Source: Pseudomonas allokribbensis
Lineage (GTDB): Bacteria; Pseudomonadota; Gammaproteobacteria; Pseudomonadales; Pseudomonadaceae
NCBI RefSeq assembly: GCF_014863605.1
Contig: NZ_CP062252.1
Span: 877,001 to 941,000, forward strand
DNA: 64,000 nt
Direction of reading: 5' to 3'
The position numbers and the translations under genes were made by a program. The notes below the pieces were generated by a model, which saw nothing but the letters and a program-made list of their open reading frames with translations, was not told the DNA's origin and did no database searches. Positions within the stretch are counted from its first letter, which is position 1; every line of letters begins with the position of its first letter. Shown one piece after another: positions 16,438-25,008 of this stretch.

Positions 16438-16765
16438 CGTTTTCGTTTGTTTGCAGAAAGAGCAGCAGGGCTTTCCAGTGGGGGCTGAGCCTGTCCACCT
16501 GCTGCCAGAGTGTCGGGCGGATCAGTAGGGTGTTCTCGTGGTGTTGCAACAGTGCCCCTTCCTCACGCAGTTGCTCGATCAGAAGGGCTAGATGGGTAGG
16601 CTCCAGTGGTGGTGTGGCGACAGCGGCGACAGTGGCGACAACCCGCGTCGTTTCTGGTCTGGCACGTGGCGACAGGGTGGCGACAGAGGCGGCGACACGC
16701 CGCGATTCTGGTTGCGATTGATGTTGCGCCTGGTAGCGGCGCACCGCGTCATTGAGGCGAAACAT
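16406..16765 (-). CDS. Hypothetical protein spanning GGCGACA repeats
   Basis: A 119-residue protein, unrecognised. The N-terminal half includes a repetitive VAASVATL / VVATVAAVAT segment encoded by six GGCGACA units (16616-16697). The C-terminal half (HLALLIEQLREEGALLQHH, WKALLLFLQ) looks helical and resembles a putative DNA-binding or conserved mobile-element protein. It overlaps the DUF3987 gene (17 bases) and the recombinase gene (32 bases), which supports a real coding unit. Because the repeats also occur inverted at 19041-19117, part of its N-terminus may be dictated by DNA sites rather than by protein function. Confidence 0.55.
   Translation of the reverse strand: MFRLNDAVRRYQAQHQSQPESRRVAASVATLSPRARPETTRVVATVAAVATPPLEPTHLALLIEQLREEGALLQHHENTLLIRPTLWQQVDRLSPHWKALLLFLQTNENGDDNGSGRSA
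16616..16697 (+). repeat. GGCGACA repeat cluster, left (six units)
   Basis: GGCGACA starts at 16616, 16625, 16634, 16668, 16679 and 16691: three units 9 bp apart, then a 34-bp step, then 11 and 12 bp. The cluster at 19048-19117 has the same spacing in inverted orientation. This resembles iterons. Confidence 0.8.
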
Positions 16766-18188
16766 GGCGGACCTCGAAAATTTTTCCGTCGCGGCTGCTC
16801 AGCCAGCGATGAGTGATCAGCACGACCAATAGAGAGGCGGTATGGTCAGCGCTCTTGCGGGCAAAACGCGGGCCGTTGCGATTGACATCGCGAAGGGTGA
16901 AGTGAGTCCAGCCTTTCTGCACCAGCCAGCGGAGCAGTCGATCCGCCTCTTCGCATCGGCTATTGACCGGCTCCTGTTCGGTCAGGCGCTGGATCTCGGC
17001 CAGGTAGTAATCCATCAACGTGGAAGCGCGCTGGATGTGTGCTTCGTCCAACGAACTGGCTTCTTCAACCATGGCCAGCACACCTGCGATGCGCAGTACA
17101 TTCGCCGCGGCCTTGCCTGCGACAGGCTGGACGCCGGCCAGCTCGCCGAACTCGCCAGACTGACATTCGATGGTGTCGTGAATATCAATCCAGGCACGAC
17201 GGGCACGGGGAGTCAGCTCCAGTGTGGTGGGATTGAGTGAGCCATCCTTGTGAAGCGACCAGGGCTGTTGCAGCAGGGCGGTGATCCGCTGTTGGTAGCG
17301 CTGGACTCTGGCATCCCGGCTCAAGTTGATCGCCTTGTAGAGCCGCTGGCCGGCCAGACGCTCGGGCCAACTGATTAGGCAACGGCCCAGGATGCCTTGG
17401 CCATTGATCACCGGGTCTTTGAACAGCTGGTTGGCAAGGTAGGGTTGCAGCATCAGATGCAGACTGAGGCGGCGGTCATAGGCCCGCAGGCTTTCTCCTG
17501 CCATGGAGCGCGCCCGGTCGATCGGGCTGCCATCCCACAGTGCCGACAAGGTGGTGATTGCCTTGAGCAGATTCTCTTTGCTCATGGTGCTGCTGCCCAA
17601 GAACTGGCCACCTTCATCATTGAACAAGCCCATGCTGGGCAAGCCATAGCACAGACTTTTGACCAGGGCCTCAATGGTGGGCTCGGCAATGATCAGTCTC
17701 GGCGCTACCGGCTCGGACAGCTCACCGCCTTTCGCCTCAGCACGCTCCGTTGAGGTTTTGGGTTTGGCCGTGATGCTGGTAGCGGCGCGATAGGCTCTGA
17801 GCTTTTCCGCATACAGAGTCCACTGCTGTCGTTCCCAGTCGCGCGCCGCCTTCAATGCCAGATGATCCACCGCGCTTTTGCGATCACCCGAAGACGCCAC
17901 CGTCAGTAGGTAGAGGGACAATGGATAGGTTCGGCCATCGAGTTCGACATTGGCATGACCCTGGCTCACCAGGGCAGCGCTGGCCAGCACCGATTGCGCG
18001 GCCATGGCGCAGGGCACGCGGATCACCTCGGCCAGTCGTTCGACCGCAGGACCCAACAGATCCCCCAGTGCTTCGACCGGGTAGGGCAGTGGTGTCTGCT
18101 GGTATTCCAGCAATGGTTGTGGTGGTTCGAACGTTTCGCACAGTTGCATCGCAATTCTCCTGAGATTATCGACTTCGTCCTCACTCAT
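16749..18188 (-). CDS. DUF3987 (YfjI family) mobile-element protein
   Basis: A 479-residue protein of the DUF3987/YfjI family, found in P4-like prophages and islands where it often occupies the place of a primase/helicase. A P-loop-like segment ASSGDRKSAVDHL lies near residue 90. The motifs PRLIIAEPTIEALVKSL, FNDEGGQFLGSS and ISWPERLAG are characteristic of the family. A likely role is replication of the excised element, which is inference; no catalytic primase motif is evident. It overlaps the 119-residue gene downstream. The region upstream of its start (18190-19178) holds hairpins and repeats that could be its target or an origin. Confidence 0.85.
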   Translation of the reverse strand: MSEDEVDNLRRIAMQLCETFEPPQPLLEYQQTPLPYPVEALGDLLGPAVERLAEVIRVPCAMAAQSVLASAALVSQGHANVELDGRTYPLSLYLLTVASSGDRKSAVDHLALKAARDWERQQWTLYAEKLRAYRAATSITAKPKTSTERAEAKGGELSEPVAPRLIIAEPTIEALVKSLCYGLPSMGLFNDEGGQFLGSSTMSKENLLKAITTLSALWDGSPIDRARSMAGESLRAYDRRLSLHLMLQPYLANQLFKDPVINGQGILGRCLISWPERLAGQRLYKAINLSRDARVQRYQQRITALLQQPWSLHKDGSLNPTTLELTPRARRAWIDIHDTIECQSGEFGELAGVQPVAGKAAANVLRIAGVLAMVEEASSLDEAHIQRASTLMDYYLAEIQRLTEQEPVNSRCEEADRLLRWLVQKGWTHFTLRDVNRNGPRFARKSADHTASLLVVLITHRWLSSRDGKIFEVRHVSPQ

Positions 18189-18570
18189 CCCGCCACGGTT
18201 GTTGAGTGTTATCAGGGATCAAGGCCCCTGCGGCCTGTGAGGGTTGTCCACTCACGCGGGACTGACGGCTCCTTCCGGCCGGGAGCTTGGGCATCTCAGG
18301 GTCTGGCCTCCTGAACACCGAGAGCGGTGGGCGGGTGGAGGCTGCACTGGCTGACGAGACCGGTGCTGCGAAATCCTGAGTCAGGTGAAGGCAGTGAGGC
18401 GATGACCGGGGCATGCCTGACTGTCAGTCAGGTGCAGTCCATTCCTTGGGCTGCGGCACCATCATCGGCATCGCTGTGGCGAGTGAGCATTCGGTGTTTG
18501 TCACGCCGATTGTCACGAGGGGGAAAGCAGCAAAGCCCCATGCGAGCAGGGCTGCAGCAGTGTGAGATGC

Positions 18571-18601
18571 GCCCGTCTCTTTAGGGGGCAAAGAGACGGG
18601 C
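18571..18601. repeat. 12-bp perfect inverted repeat
   Basis: GCCCGTCTCTTT (18571-18582) and its complement (18590-18601) around a 7-base AGGGGGC loop. There is no T-run, so it is not a typical terminator. Confidence 0.75.
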
Positions 18602-18961
18602 CACAGGTTGGCGCAAGAAATGGCCAAGCGGATAAGTTGCTGCAGAGCAGCCAGGAGAAGGCCTGAGTTGCCGCAGTGGGCATTCTGGAAGAGTGGGCAT
18701 CCATCACATCGCGGTGACCGTGCGAGCCGCCGGACGCTAATCGCACTTGGGGGTGAACCACCACGGAGTGGCGTAGCCTTGAAGGTTCTGGCTACCTGGG
18801 TGCTGTCGAGGACAGCGCTTGTGCGGTTCTGGTTTAGCGCTCGTTCTGCTAGCGGTCAACAGTATTTTGAGGGTGACTCTTGCGCCAATTGGTAGCGCTG
18901 GAAGACCTTGGAGGCCGGTGGTTTTCTATGGCTGGGTGGTCGTTGGTCGGTTTTTAATGTG

Positions 18962-19006
18962 AGCCCATGCGAGTGGGAATGCGGAGCCTTCCCGCTCGCG
19001 TGGGCT
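18962..19006. repeat. 18-bp hairpin with a 9-base loop
   Basis: 18962-18979 pairs with 18989-19006 with only two non-Watson-Crick positions, both G-T type when single-stranded. It is located 35 bases from the right GGCGACA cluster. Confidence 0.75.
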
Positions 19007-19040
19007 TGGTCGTGAAAGTCCCAAGAGAGAGGCTTGCAGC

Positions 19041-19117
19041 GGCGACAGTCGCCACCTCTGTCGCCATGCTGCAGACCAGGTATTACACGGGTTGTCGCCA
19101 GTGTCGCCGCTGTCGCC
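19041..19117 (-). repeat. GGCGACA repeat cluster, right (inverted copy)
   Basis: TGTCGCC at 19059, 19093, 19102 and 19111, with a diverged unit at 19048 and a forward GGCGACA at 19041. Read on the minus strand, spacing and flanks match 16616-16686, including a 31-base stretch with a single difference. Confidence 0.8.
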
Positions 19118-19178
19118 AAATCAACCATCACTCCATCTGGGGAGTCATTTTCGGTTACCGGTGGCGTTCGGTGAGCAC

Positions 19179-20435
19179 TCACCGTATCGGCACGACATTG
19201 CAGTTCCTGGTGTCATTGATGGCAGTTGCCGACAGACTGCCCGTTGCTGCTTTTTGGATGTGCTCACTCCACCAAGCCATCATCGGACGCCGACGTTCAA
19301 TGTAGTCAGCTCGGTTGTAAGCGCTTCGGACTTCGTCCTTGTCGACATGCGCCAGCGCGACTTCGATCAGCTCCGGATCCCACCCATGCTCGTTCAGGAT
19401 GGTGCTGGCCATGGAACGCATGCCGTGGCTGACCAAGCGGTCCTGGAAGCCCATGCGTTTCAACGCCATGTTGGCGGTCTGGCTGTTGGCGTGGGTGCGC
19501 GGATTCCTATCTGCCGGGAACACGTACTCTCTGTGGCCGCTGTGGGGCTTGAGCGTCTCCAGTAAAGCGAGTGCCTGTTCGGTCAGCGGGATGGTGTGCG
19601 GGCGACGCTTTTTCATGCGCTCCGGCGGGATGGTCCAAATGCGTTTGTCAAAGTCGATGTCTACCCATCGGGTGGTAGCCGCTTCGGCAGGACGGGTCAT
19701 TGTGTGCAGTTGCCATTCGATCAGGCAGCGGGTGATCCGCTTGATGCTGGCGTTCGCGATTTCGATCATGAGCTCGGATAGCTCTTCGGGTCGTAGCGCG
19801 GCCATGTTCTCTTTCTTGGGCTTCTTGAAGACCGCTCGAATGCCGCTGAGGGGGTTAGCGAAAATCAGTCCAGAGTTCACCCCGTAAGTCATGATCTCGT
19901 TGAGCCGTTGGCTCAACCGCTTCACTGTCTCGAGACTGCCTTTGGCTTCGATTGGGCGAAGGAGCTTGATGATTATTGGAGCGGTGATTTGCGAGAGAGG
20001 CGTTGTTTTCAGGCTTGGTAAAACATGCAGCGTGAGTGACCTCCAGATGTCTTCCGCGTACGCCGGCGTGACAGAGTCTTTCTTCAACTCAAACCAGGCG
20101 GTGGCTACGTTCTCGAATGTGTGTTCGGTCTCGGCGAGTCTGGCTTGCTTAAGCTCATTGCGTTGAGCTTTGGGGTCGATGCCTTGTGCCAGCAGCTCGC
20201 GGGCTTCAACCGCTTTCTTTCTGGCGTTTGCCAATGAGAGTTCAGGATACGGACCCAAGGCCATATTGATGCGGTTTTTGGTCACCGGCTTGCGGTAATT
20301 GAAGTTCCACATCATCGAGCCGCTGGCCCTGACCCGGAGCTGAAGGCCACCGCCATCGCTGAGGACGAAGTCCTTGCCGGTTGCCTTGATCGCCTTTAGC
20401 TGGCGATCGGAGAGACGGGTTGCTTGAGTAGGCAT
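19179..20435 (-). CDS. P4-type tyrosine integrase of the ssrA element
   Basis: A 418-residue integrase with the N-terminal DUF4102 arm-binding domain (LSDRQLKAIKATGKDFVLSD then GGLQLRVRASG), a core-binding domain around 110-200 and the catalytic domain. Catalytic residues are the R of TMTRPAEA, HGMR, the H of LAHVDKDEV and the Y of SAYNR. It catalyses site-specific integration and excision at the tmRNA 3' end 190 bases away. I chose the ATG at 20435 because AGAGGTAG precedes it; an upstream in-frame ATG at 20510 falls inside the arm repeats. The gene reads into the element, as in other ssrA islands. Confidence 0.95.
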   Translation of the reverse strand: MPTQATRLSDRQLKAIKATGKDFVLSDGGGLQLRVRASGSMMWNFNYRKPVTKNRINMALGPYPELSLANARKKAVEARELLAQGIDPKAQRNELKQARLAETEHTFENVATAWFELKKDSVTPAYAEDIWRSLTLHVLPSLKTTPLSQITAPIIIKLLRPIEAKGSLETVKRLSQRLNEIMTYGVNSGLIFANPLSGIRAVFKKPKKENMAALRPEELSELMIEIANASIKRITRCLIEWQLHTMTRPAEAATTRWVDIDFDKRIWTIPPERMKKRRPHTIPLTEQALALLETLKPHSGHREYVFPADRNPRTHANSQTANMALKRMGFQDRLVSHGMRSMASTILNEHGWDPELIEVALAHVDKDEVRSAYNRADYIERRRPMMAWWSEHIQKAATGSLSATAINDTRNCNVVPIR

Positions 20436-20488
20436 GGGAGCTACCTCTGGCACCGTTTTGGTATCCTGAAAATAGCACCAGGTAGCCC

Positions 20489-20508
20489 GGGATACCACCT
20501 GGAATACC
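20489..20508 (+). repeat. Arm-type motif, right copy
   Basis: GGGATACCACCTGGAATACC has 19 of 20 identical bases with 9282-9301. It is flanked by the inverted words CGTTTTGGTAT (20454-20464) and ATACCAAAACG, consistent with integrase binding and autoregulation of the integrase promoter. Confidence 0.65.
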
Positions 20509-20585
20509 AAAACGTCTGGAACTCAAAAAACCATTGTGAACCACAGAAGCGCTGGAAACCCTTGATTTCACTGGATTTCAGGCAC

Positions 20586-20611
20586 AAAAAAAGACGTCCG
20601 TGGACGTCTTT
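20586..20611 (-). terminator. Intrinsic terminator of ssrA, supplied by the element
   Basis: A 10-bp stem (20590-20599 with 20602-20611) followed on the minus strand by seven T. It lies inside the element, immediately after the tmRNA 3' end. Confidence 0.9.
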
Positions 20612-20622
20612 AGATGTTGAAG

Positions 20623-20646
20623 TGGTGGAGCCGGGGGGATTTGAAC
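20623..20646 (-). repeat. attR within the ssrA 3' end
   Basis: The last 24 bases of tmRNA (T-arm half, acceptor, CCA) are the intact partner of attL at 9206-9228. Confidence 0.8.
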
Positions 20647-21012
20647 CCCCGTCCGCCAGTACTCCGCTGTCGGTACTACATGCGTAGCCGTGTCTATTAA
20701 GTTAACCCTCAGCGACCCGACGGGCAGGGTGCTTTGGGCGAGTTGTGTAAGTTTTAGCCGCTTCGTCCACAACGTACTGCACGGCGATTCTGTTCTATAT
20801 GACAATCATTTTGGGTTTACAGACATCCCCTGATGATTGCTGGACCCGAAGGTACCAGGAGTGCATGTCAGCTGCAATTAAGCAGCGAGAGCAGCACCGT
20901 ATTGGTCGTCATTGGCAACTATAAGTAGTTGCAACAGTGGATTTACGACTTCTGTTACCAAGTCGGCATGCACCTAAAGTTTCGCAACCGGCGTCGAATC
21001 CTAAACGGCCCC
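20623..21012 (-). ncRNA. ssrA: tmRNA
   Basis: A 390-nt transfer-messenger RNA. The 5' end GGGGCCG pairs with the 3' CGGCTCC before the encoded CCA. The T-arm and the pseudoknot-forming regions are recognisable. The resume codon GCC starts a tag reading ANDDQYGAALAA followed by TAA (20878-20916), the form found in fluorescent pseudomonads. Together with SmpB (30212-30694) it rescues stalled ribosomes and tags the nascent chain for proteolysis. The 3' end is the attachment site of the integrated element; the integration restored the RNA end exactly. Confidence 0.97.
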
Positions 21013-21108
21013 GAGCCTGATGCTCTGTACATCTCGAAGAGCAGCAAGCCCGAGCAGTGTACGCCAATCGGCCGTCAAGGCCAACCCGAAGGTTGGCCGG
21101 GCCTTCGA

Positions 21109-21387
21109 TCAATTGTTGGTGCCGGTGGATTTGCGCAGCTCCAGAATGGTTTGCTGGGTTTCTGCAACGCAATCGTCGATCTTGCCTTGGGCCTTGAGCG
21201 CCTGTGCCTTCTGCACACTGGCCTCGGCACGCTGACTCAATTCGGGCGACGATGACAGCTGCCCCTTGGCATTGTTGATGGTCTGGATATTGGTATCGCA
21301 CAGGCTGGCAGGCTTGTCAGCGGCAAACGAAGTAGACGCCATCATCGAGGCAGTAACGAACAGACCTAACAGTACAGAACGTTTCAT
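21109..21387 (-). CDS. Small exported hypothetical protein
   Basis: A 92-residue protein with a clear signal peptide (MKRSVLLGLFVTASMMASTSFA, cleavage after SFA) and a mature helical domain of about 70 residues with two cysteines (C30 and C75 or nearby) that may form a periplasmic disulfide. It is a conserved hypothetical of Pseudomonas by my recollection, with no named domain. The ribosome site AAGGAGATT precedes the ATG. A GC-rich hairpin with a TTCG loop (21079-21098) follows the stop but lacks a T-run. It lies between ssrA and the lactate operon, with no evident partner. Confidence 0.75.
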   Translation of the reverse strand: MKRSVLLGLFVTASMMASTSFAADKPASLCDTNIQTINNAKGQLSSSPELSQRAEASVQKAQALKAQGKIDDCVAETQQTILELRKSTGTNN

Positions 21388-21454
21388 ATGAATCTCCTTG
21401 AACTGAGGATCCAGACTTCGCTGGCCGTCAGGACGGGCAACCGAATGGAGGAAA

Positions 21455-21472
21455 AGCCCCGTCAGCGGGGCT
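21455..21472 (-). terminator. Terminator of the lactate operon
   Basis: A 7-bp stem AGCCCCG/CGGGGCT with a 4-base loop, followed on the minus strand by TTTTCC. It lies just past the D-lactate dehydrogenase stop. Confidence 0.8.
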
Positions 21473-21514
21473 TGTTCTGTGGACTGTGGTCGCTCGCAAG
21501 GGTTCTATTTTTCT

Positions 21515-24337
21515 TCAGATGATGGTTTCTCGGGGTTTGGCTCGGGTCACTCGATCCACCAGATACACCAGGCCGTGGTAGTCGATGCCTCCATGTTGTG
21601 TCAGACCGATCTCACAGGTGCGGCTGGTGGAAATCCCTTCGCTGCAATGCTGCACCGCATCCTTGAGAGTGCGCAGGGAATGGCCGTTGAGTTCCGGTGT
21701 GGTGAAGCCCTTGTCGCCGGCAAATCCGCAGCAATGAATGCCTTCGGGAATAACCACGGTTTTACTGCACTTGCGCGCCAGATCGATCAACGCCTGGCTT
21801 TCCCCCAGATGCTGCGTGCTGCACGTCACATGAACGGCAATCGGTGCTTCCTGCGGGGTGAACTCCAGCCGATCGATCAGATGCGTACGGATAAAACGCA
21901 CAGGGTCATACAGATCAAGGCGAACATTTCCCACATCCTGCACCAGTCGCAATGTGCAGGGGCTGGTGTCGCAATAGATCGGATCGAGCCCACCTCGGCT
22001 GGCGTGGAGCAAGGCGCCGATCAACTCCTGACGCTTGTGCTCGGCCTGTTCGGCATAGCCTTTGGAGGCGAAAGGCTGGCCACAGCAGAGGTTGTCCAGA
22101 TTGTCCGGGAGCACCACCTGATAACCGGCCTTTTCCAGCAGGCCACGGGTTTTGTCGTACAGCGACATCTGCTCCTTGTCGCCCGCTGCGGGGCCCATCA
22201 CCCGCGACACGCAGGCCGCCAGATACACCACGCGCGGGCGTTCGTCTGAGATTGTCGGACTGAGGCGAATGGCTCTTTCCGGCTGCGGCACCGCGTTGCT
22301 CCACTGTGGCACCTGGCCCTTGGACAAACGCGTCAGCGTTGCCGAAAACTTCGCCAGACGCGGTGCTCCCAGCAACATCCGCGCACCGTTGGCCACGTGC
22401 AGGGTGAAGCGCGCTCCTTGCAGGGTGGTGGCGAAATTTCCTTCGATCCAGTTGGCCGTTTTCGTGTGCGTGGCGTGACGGCTGCGCAGCTTTTTCACCA
22501 GCTCACCGGTATTGATGCCTACAGGGCAACGCTGCGCGCACAAACCGGTCGCGGCGCAGGTGTCGATGCCCTGGTATTCGTAGGCTTTTTCCAGTTCGGT
22601 GGTGTCGATCCCGGCGCGTTTTCGCGCCTGAATGTCGCGCCAGATCACGATGCGCTGGCGGGGGCTCAGGGTCAGGCCCTTCGATGGACAAACCGGCTCA
22701 CAGAAACCGCACTCGATGCACTTATCCACAATCTCTTCGGCGGCAGGCAGCGGCTTCAGGTGCTTGAGGTGGATCTGCGGATCTTCGCTGAGCACCACGT
22801 CCGGATTGAGAATGCCCTGAGGATCAAGCAAACGCTTGAGCTGCCACATCAACTGATAGGCATCGCTGCCCCATTCCAGTTCGACAAATGGCGCCATGTT
22901 GCGCCCGGTGCCGTGTTCGGCCTTCAGCGAACCGCCGAACTCCACGGCCACCAGTTGCGCCACGTCGTCCATGAACGCCTGATAGCGTGCGACTTCTTCC
23001 GGGCTGTTGAAGCCTTGGGTGAAGACGAAGTGCAGATTGCCTTCCAGCGCGTGTCCGAAAAGGATCGCTTCGTCGTAGTGATGTTTGTCGAACAGCTCGA
23101 TCAGACGGTTCACGCCAATCGCCAGTTGTTCCACCGGGAAGGTGACGTCTTCGATGATCACCGTGGTGCCGGTCTTGCGCACCGCACCGACGGCGGGGAA
23201 GGTGTCCTTGCGGATCGCCCAGAGGCGGGCGTTCTCAATCGGGTCTTCGGTGAAATCGACCTGTTTTTCCACCGGGAAATCGCTGAGCGAGGCCATGATC
23301 TGCGCCAGTTGCTCTTGCAGCAACGCGGAAGAGGCGGCGCGGGATTCGATCAGTAGCGCGCAAGCATTGTTCGACAGCTGCTGTACGAAATCGGGCATCC
23401 CGGGTTTGTCCTGCACCGAGCGCAAGCTGCGGCGGTCGAGCAGTTCCACAGCGGACACCGGTTGGCTTTTCAGGACGGTGACGGCGTTGCAGCAGGTTTC
23501 CACGTCGGGGAAGACGATCAGCGCCGACGCCTTGTTCGGGTGGTCGATCACCGTGTCGTAAGTCACCGCGCTGATAAAGCCGAGGGTGCCTTCGGAGCCC
23601 ACCAGCAAGTGACTCAAGATATCCACAGGCTCATCGAAATCCACCAGGGCATTGAGTGACAGGCCGGTGGTATTTTTCAGACGGTATTTGTGGCGGATTC
23701 GCGCAGCCAGTTCGGCATTGGCGCGGGTCTCGCGGCCCAATGTTGCCAGGCGTTCCAGCAACTCACTGTGGCTTGCGCGAAACGCCGCGACGCTGGCGGT
23801 ATCTTCGGTGTCGAGACGTGTGCCGTCGGCCAGCACCAGACGAATCCCGGCCAGCGTGTGGTAGGTGTTTTGCGCGGTGCCGCAGCACATGCCGCTGGCA
23901 TTGTTGGCAACGATACCGCCGATCTTGCAGGCATTGATCGAGGCCGGATCCGGGCCGATCTTGCGCCCGAATGGCGCCAGCCAAGCGTTGGCCTGGGCGC
24001 CGATCACCCCCGGTTGCAGGCGGATCTGCGTGCCTTGCCCTCGGATCTCACGGGCGTTCCAGTTATCCCCAAGCACGATCAGCACCGAATCGCTGATCGC
24101 CTGGCCGGACAGGCTGGTGCCGGCGGCGCGAAAGGTCACCGGGACCTGGTCACGCTGGGCCAGTTTCAGCAGCGCCACCACTTCATCTTCAGACTCGACG
24201 CGGATCACCAGTTGCGGAATCAACCGGTAGAAACTGGCGTCGGTGCCGAAGGCCAGTGTCGACAACGGATCGTCGAAACGCCGTTCGGCCGGAATCAGTT
24301 GCTGCGCATCGCGCAGGAAAGTCGCCGGTAAGGTCAT
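21515..24337 (-). CDS. dld: D-lactate dehydrogenase, FAD and Fe-S type (Dld-II)
   Basis: A 940-residue fusion. An N-terminal FAD-linked oxidase domain (residues about 40-460; GTSLSGQA, GGIVANNASGM) is followed by two 4Fe-4S motifs (CIECGFCEPVCP near 540 and CAATGLCAQRCPVG near 595) and a C-terminal pair of CCG domains (CCGQPF, CCGFAGDKGF). This is the layout of respiratory D-lactate dehydrogenases that oxidise D-lactate to pyruvate at the inner face of the membrane. D-2-hydroxyglutarate or glycolate would be alternatives, but the lactate operon decides. Its ATG overlaps the lutC stop. It is last in the operon. Confidence 0.9.
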   Translation of the reverse strand: MTLPATFLRDAQQLIPAERRFDDPLSTLAFGTDASFYRLIPQLVIRVESEDEVVALLKLAQRDQVPVTFRAAGTSLSGQAISDSVLIVLGDNWNAREIRGQGTQIRLQPGVIGAQANAWLAPFGRKIGPDPASINACKIGGIVANNASGMCCGTAQNTYHTLAGIRLVLADGTRLDTEDTASVAAFRASHSELLERLATLGRETRANAELAARIRHKYRLKNTTGLSLNALVDFDEPVDILSHLLVGSEGTLGFISAVTYDTVIDHPNKASALIVFPDVETCCNAVTVLKSQPVSAVELLDRRSLRSVQDKPGMPDFVQQLSNNACALLIESRAASSALLQEQLAQIMASLSDFPVEKQVDFTEDPIENARLWAIRKDTFPAVGAVRKTGTTVIIEDVTFPVEQLAIGVNRLIELFDKHHYDEAILFGHALEGNLHFVFTQGFNSPEEVARYQAFMDDVAQLVAVEFGGSLKAEHGTGRNMAPFVELEWGSDAYQLMWQLKRLLDPQGILNPDVVLSEDPQIHLKHLKPLPAAEEIVDKCIECGFCEPVCPSKGLTLSPRQRIVIWRDIQARKRAGIDTTELEKAYEYQGIDTCAATGLCAQRCPVGINTGELVKKLRSRHATHTKTANWIEGNFATTLQGARFTLHVANGARMLLGAPRLAKFSATLTRLSKGQVPQWSNAVPQPERAIRLSPTISDERPRVVYLAACVSRVMGPAAGDKEQMSLYDKTRGLLEKAGYQVVLPDNLDNLCCGQPFASKGYAEQAEHKRQELIGALLHASRGGLDPIYCDTSPCTLRLVQDVGNVRLDLYDPVRFIRTHLIDRLEFTPQEAPIAVHVTCSTQHLGESQALIDLARKCSKTVVIPEGIHCCGFAGDKGFTTPELNGHSLRTLKDAVQHCSEGISTSRTCEIGLTQHGGIDYHGLVYLVDRVTRAKPRETII

Positions 24338-25008
24338 TGGTCCTCCAGGATCAACACCACCAGGTCTTTCGGGCCGTGGGCGCCGTAGGCCAGCACTTGT
24401 TCAATGTCGGCGGTTTTCGACGGGCCGGACACCAGCAACGCGTTGGTCGGCATGCCTTGGGCCCACTCGAATTCCTGCTGGACCTGATAGAAGTTGTCGC
24501 GGATCTGGCTGGCCTTGAGCAGCGCAAAATGGACTGGCGGCACCAGGCTCATCAGCCGTGGCTCTTCGCGGGTCGGCCAGAGAATCAGGCTGCCGGTGGC
24601 AGCGATGGCACCGAGGGTGCCGGTGAGGCTGGCCGGGGTGTCGTTGAACAGCTCGGCTTTCCATTCTTCCATCGGCCGGTCGTAGGATTTCAGTGCCGGC
24701 AGATCAGGATTGTTCGCCCAGTGCTGTGTGATGCGCTGCCCGTGAGGCGTAGTCGGTGCGATCAGCAGGCTCGGCAACTGACGGTCGCGCAACAATTGCG
24801 CCAGCAGCGCCGGCCACGCATCAGCAGACGTCAGGTGGATTTCGGTGTGCACCGCTTCCATCAGTTTGCGCAATTGCGGGATACGTTGTTCGGCGCTGTA
24901 GGTGTAAGGCTGTGTCACCAGATCGACGTCAAAGTTGTCGGCAATCGGTGTGGTGCCGGTCAGACTTTTGCGTAACTTGCCGAGGATGTTTTGCTTGGCG
25001 CTCATCAA
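24334..25008 (-). CDS. lutC: L-lactate utilisation protein LutC (LUD domain)
   Basis: A 224-residue LUD-domain protein, the third subunit of the LutABC (LldEFG) iron-sulfur L-lactate dehydrogenase complex. The family motif is seen as GTLGAIAATGSLILWPTREEPRLMSLVPPVH in pieces, with the conserved GPSKTADIEQVLAYGAHGP near the C-terminus. It overlaps lutB and dld by ATGA at either side, giving coupled translation. LutC has no cofactor motif of its own; LutA and LutB carry the clusters. Confidence 0.92.
   Translation of the reverse strand: MMSAKQNILGKLRKSLTGTTPIADNFDVDLVTQPYTYSAEQRIPQLRKLMEAVHTEIHLTSADAWPALLAQLLRDRQLPSLLIAPTTPHGQRITQHWANNPDLPALKSYDRPMEEWKAELFNDTPASLTGTLGAIAATGSLILWPTREEPRLMSLVPPVHFALLKASQIRDNFYQVQQEFEWAQGMPTNALLVSGPSKTADIEQVLAYGAHGPKDLVVLILEDQ

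Larger units (their letters stand above)
18189..19178. other. Gene-poor, hairpin-rich region (candidate origin)
   Basis: About 990 bases without a convincing gene. Short frames exist (for example 18181-18414 and 18856-19182 on the minus strand), but none has recognisable homology or a good ribosome site. The region holds a 12-bp hairpin (18571-18601), an 18-bp imperfect hairpin (18962-19006) and an inverted GGCGACA cluster (19041-19117). It lies between the integrase and the DUF3987 gene. Confidence 0.5.
9206..20646. mobile_element. 11.4 kb integrative element in the ssrA 3' end
   Basis: The right boundary is the intact tmRNA 3' end (20623-20646). The left boundary is a 23-base imperfect copy of it (9206-9228). 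A P4-type integrase gene lies next to the right end, pointing away from ssrA, as is usual for ssrA-integrated islands. Near-identical 20-base motifs lie inside each end (9282-9301 and 20489-20508). The right part carries recombinases and a DUF3987 protein. The left part is visibly A+T-richer and carries cargo genes. No phage structural genes, conjugation genes or relaxase are visible, so it looks like a mobilisable or satellite-type island. Confidence 0.9.

Noticed and set aside
18181..18414. Possible 77-residue gene upstream of the DUF3987 gene
   Set aside because: Pro/Ser-rich translation without a domain or ribosome site; overlaps the next gene by 8 bases only by chance.
18856..19182. Possible 108-residue minus-strand gene
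   Set aside because: It consists largely of repeat DNA and hairpin sequence; no family match.
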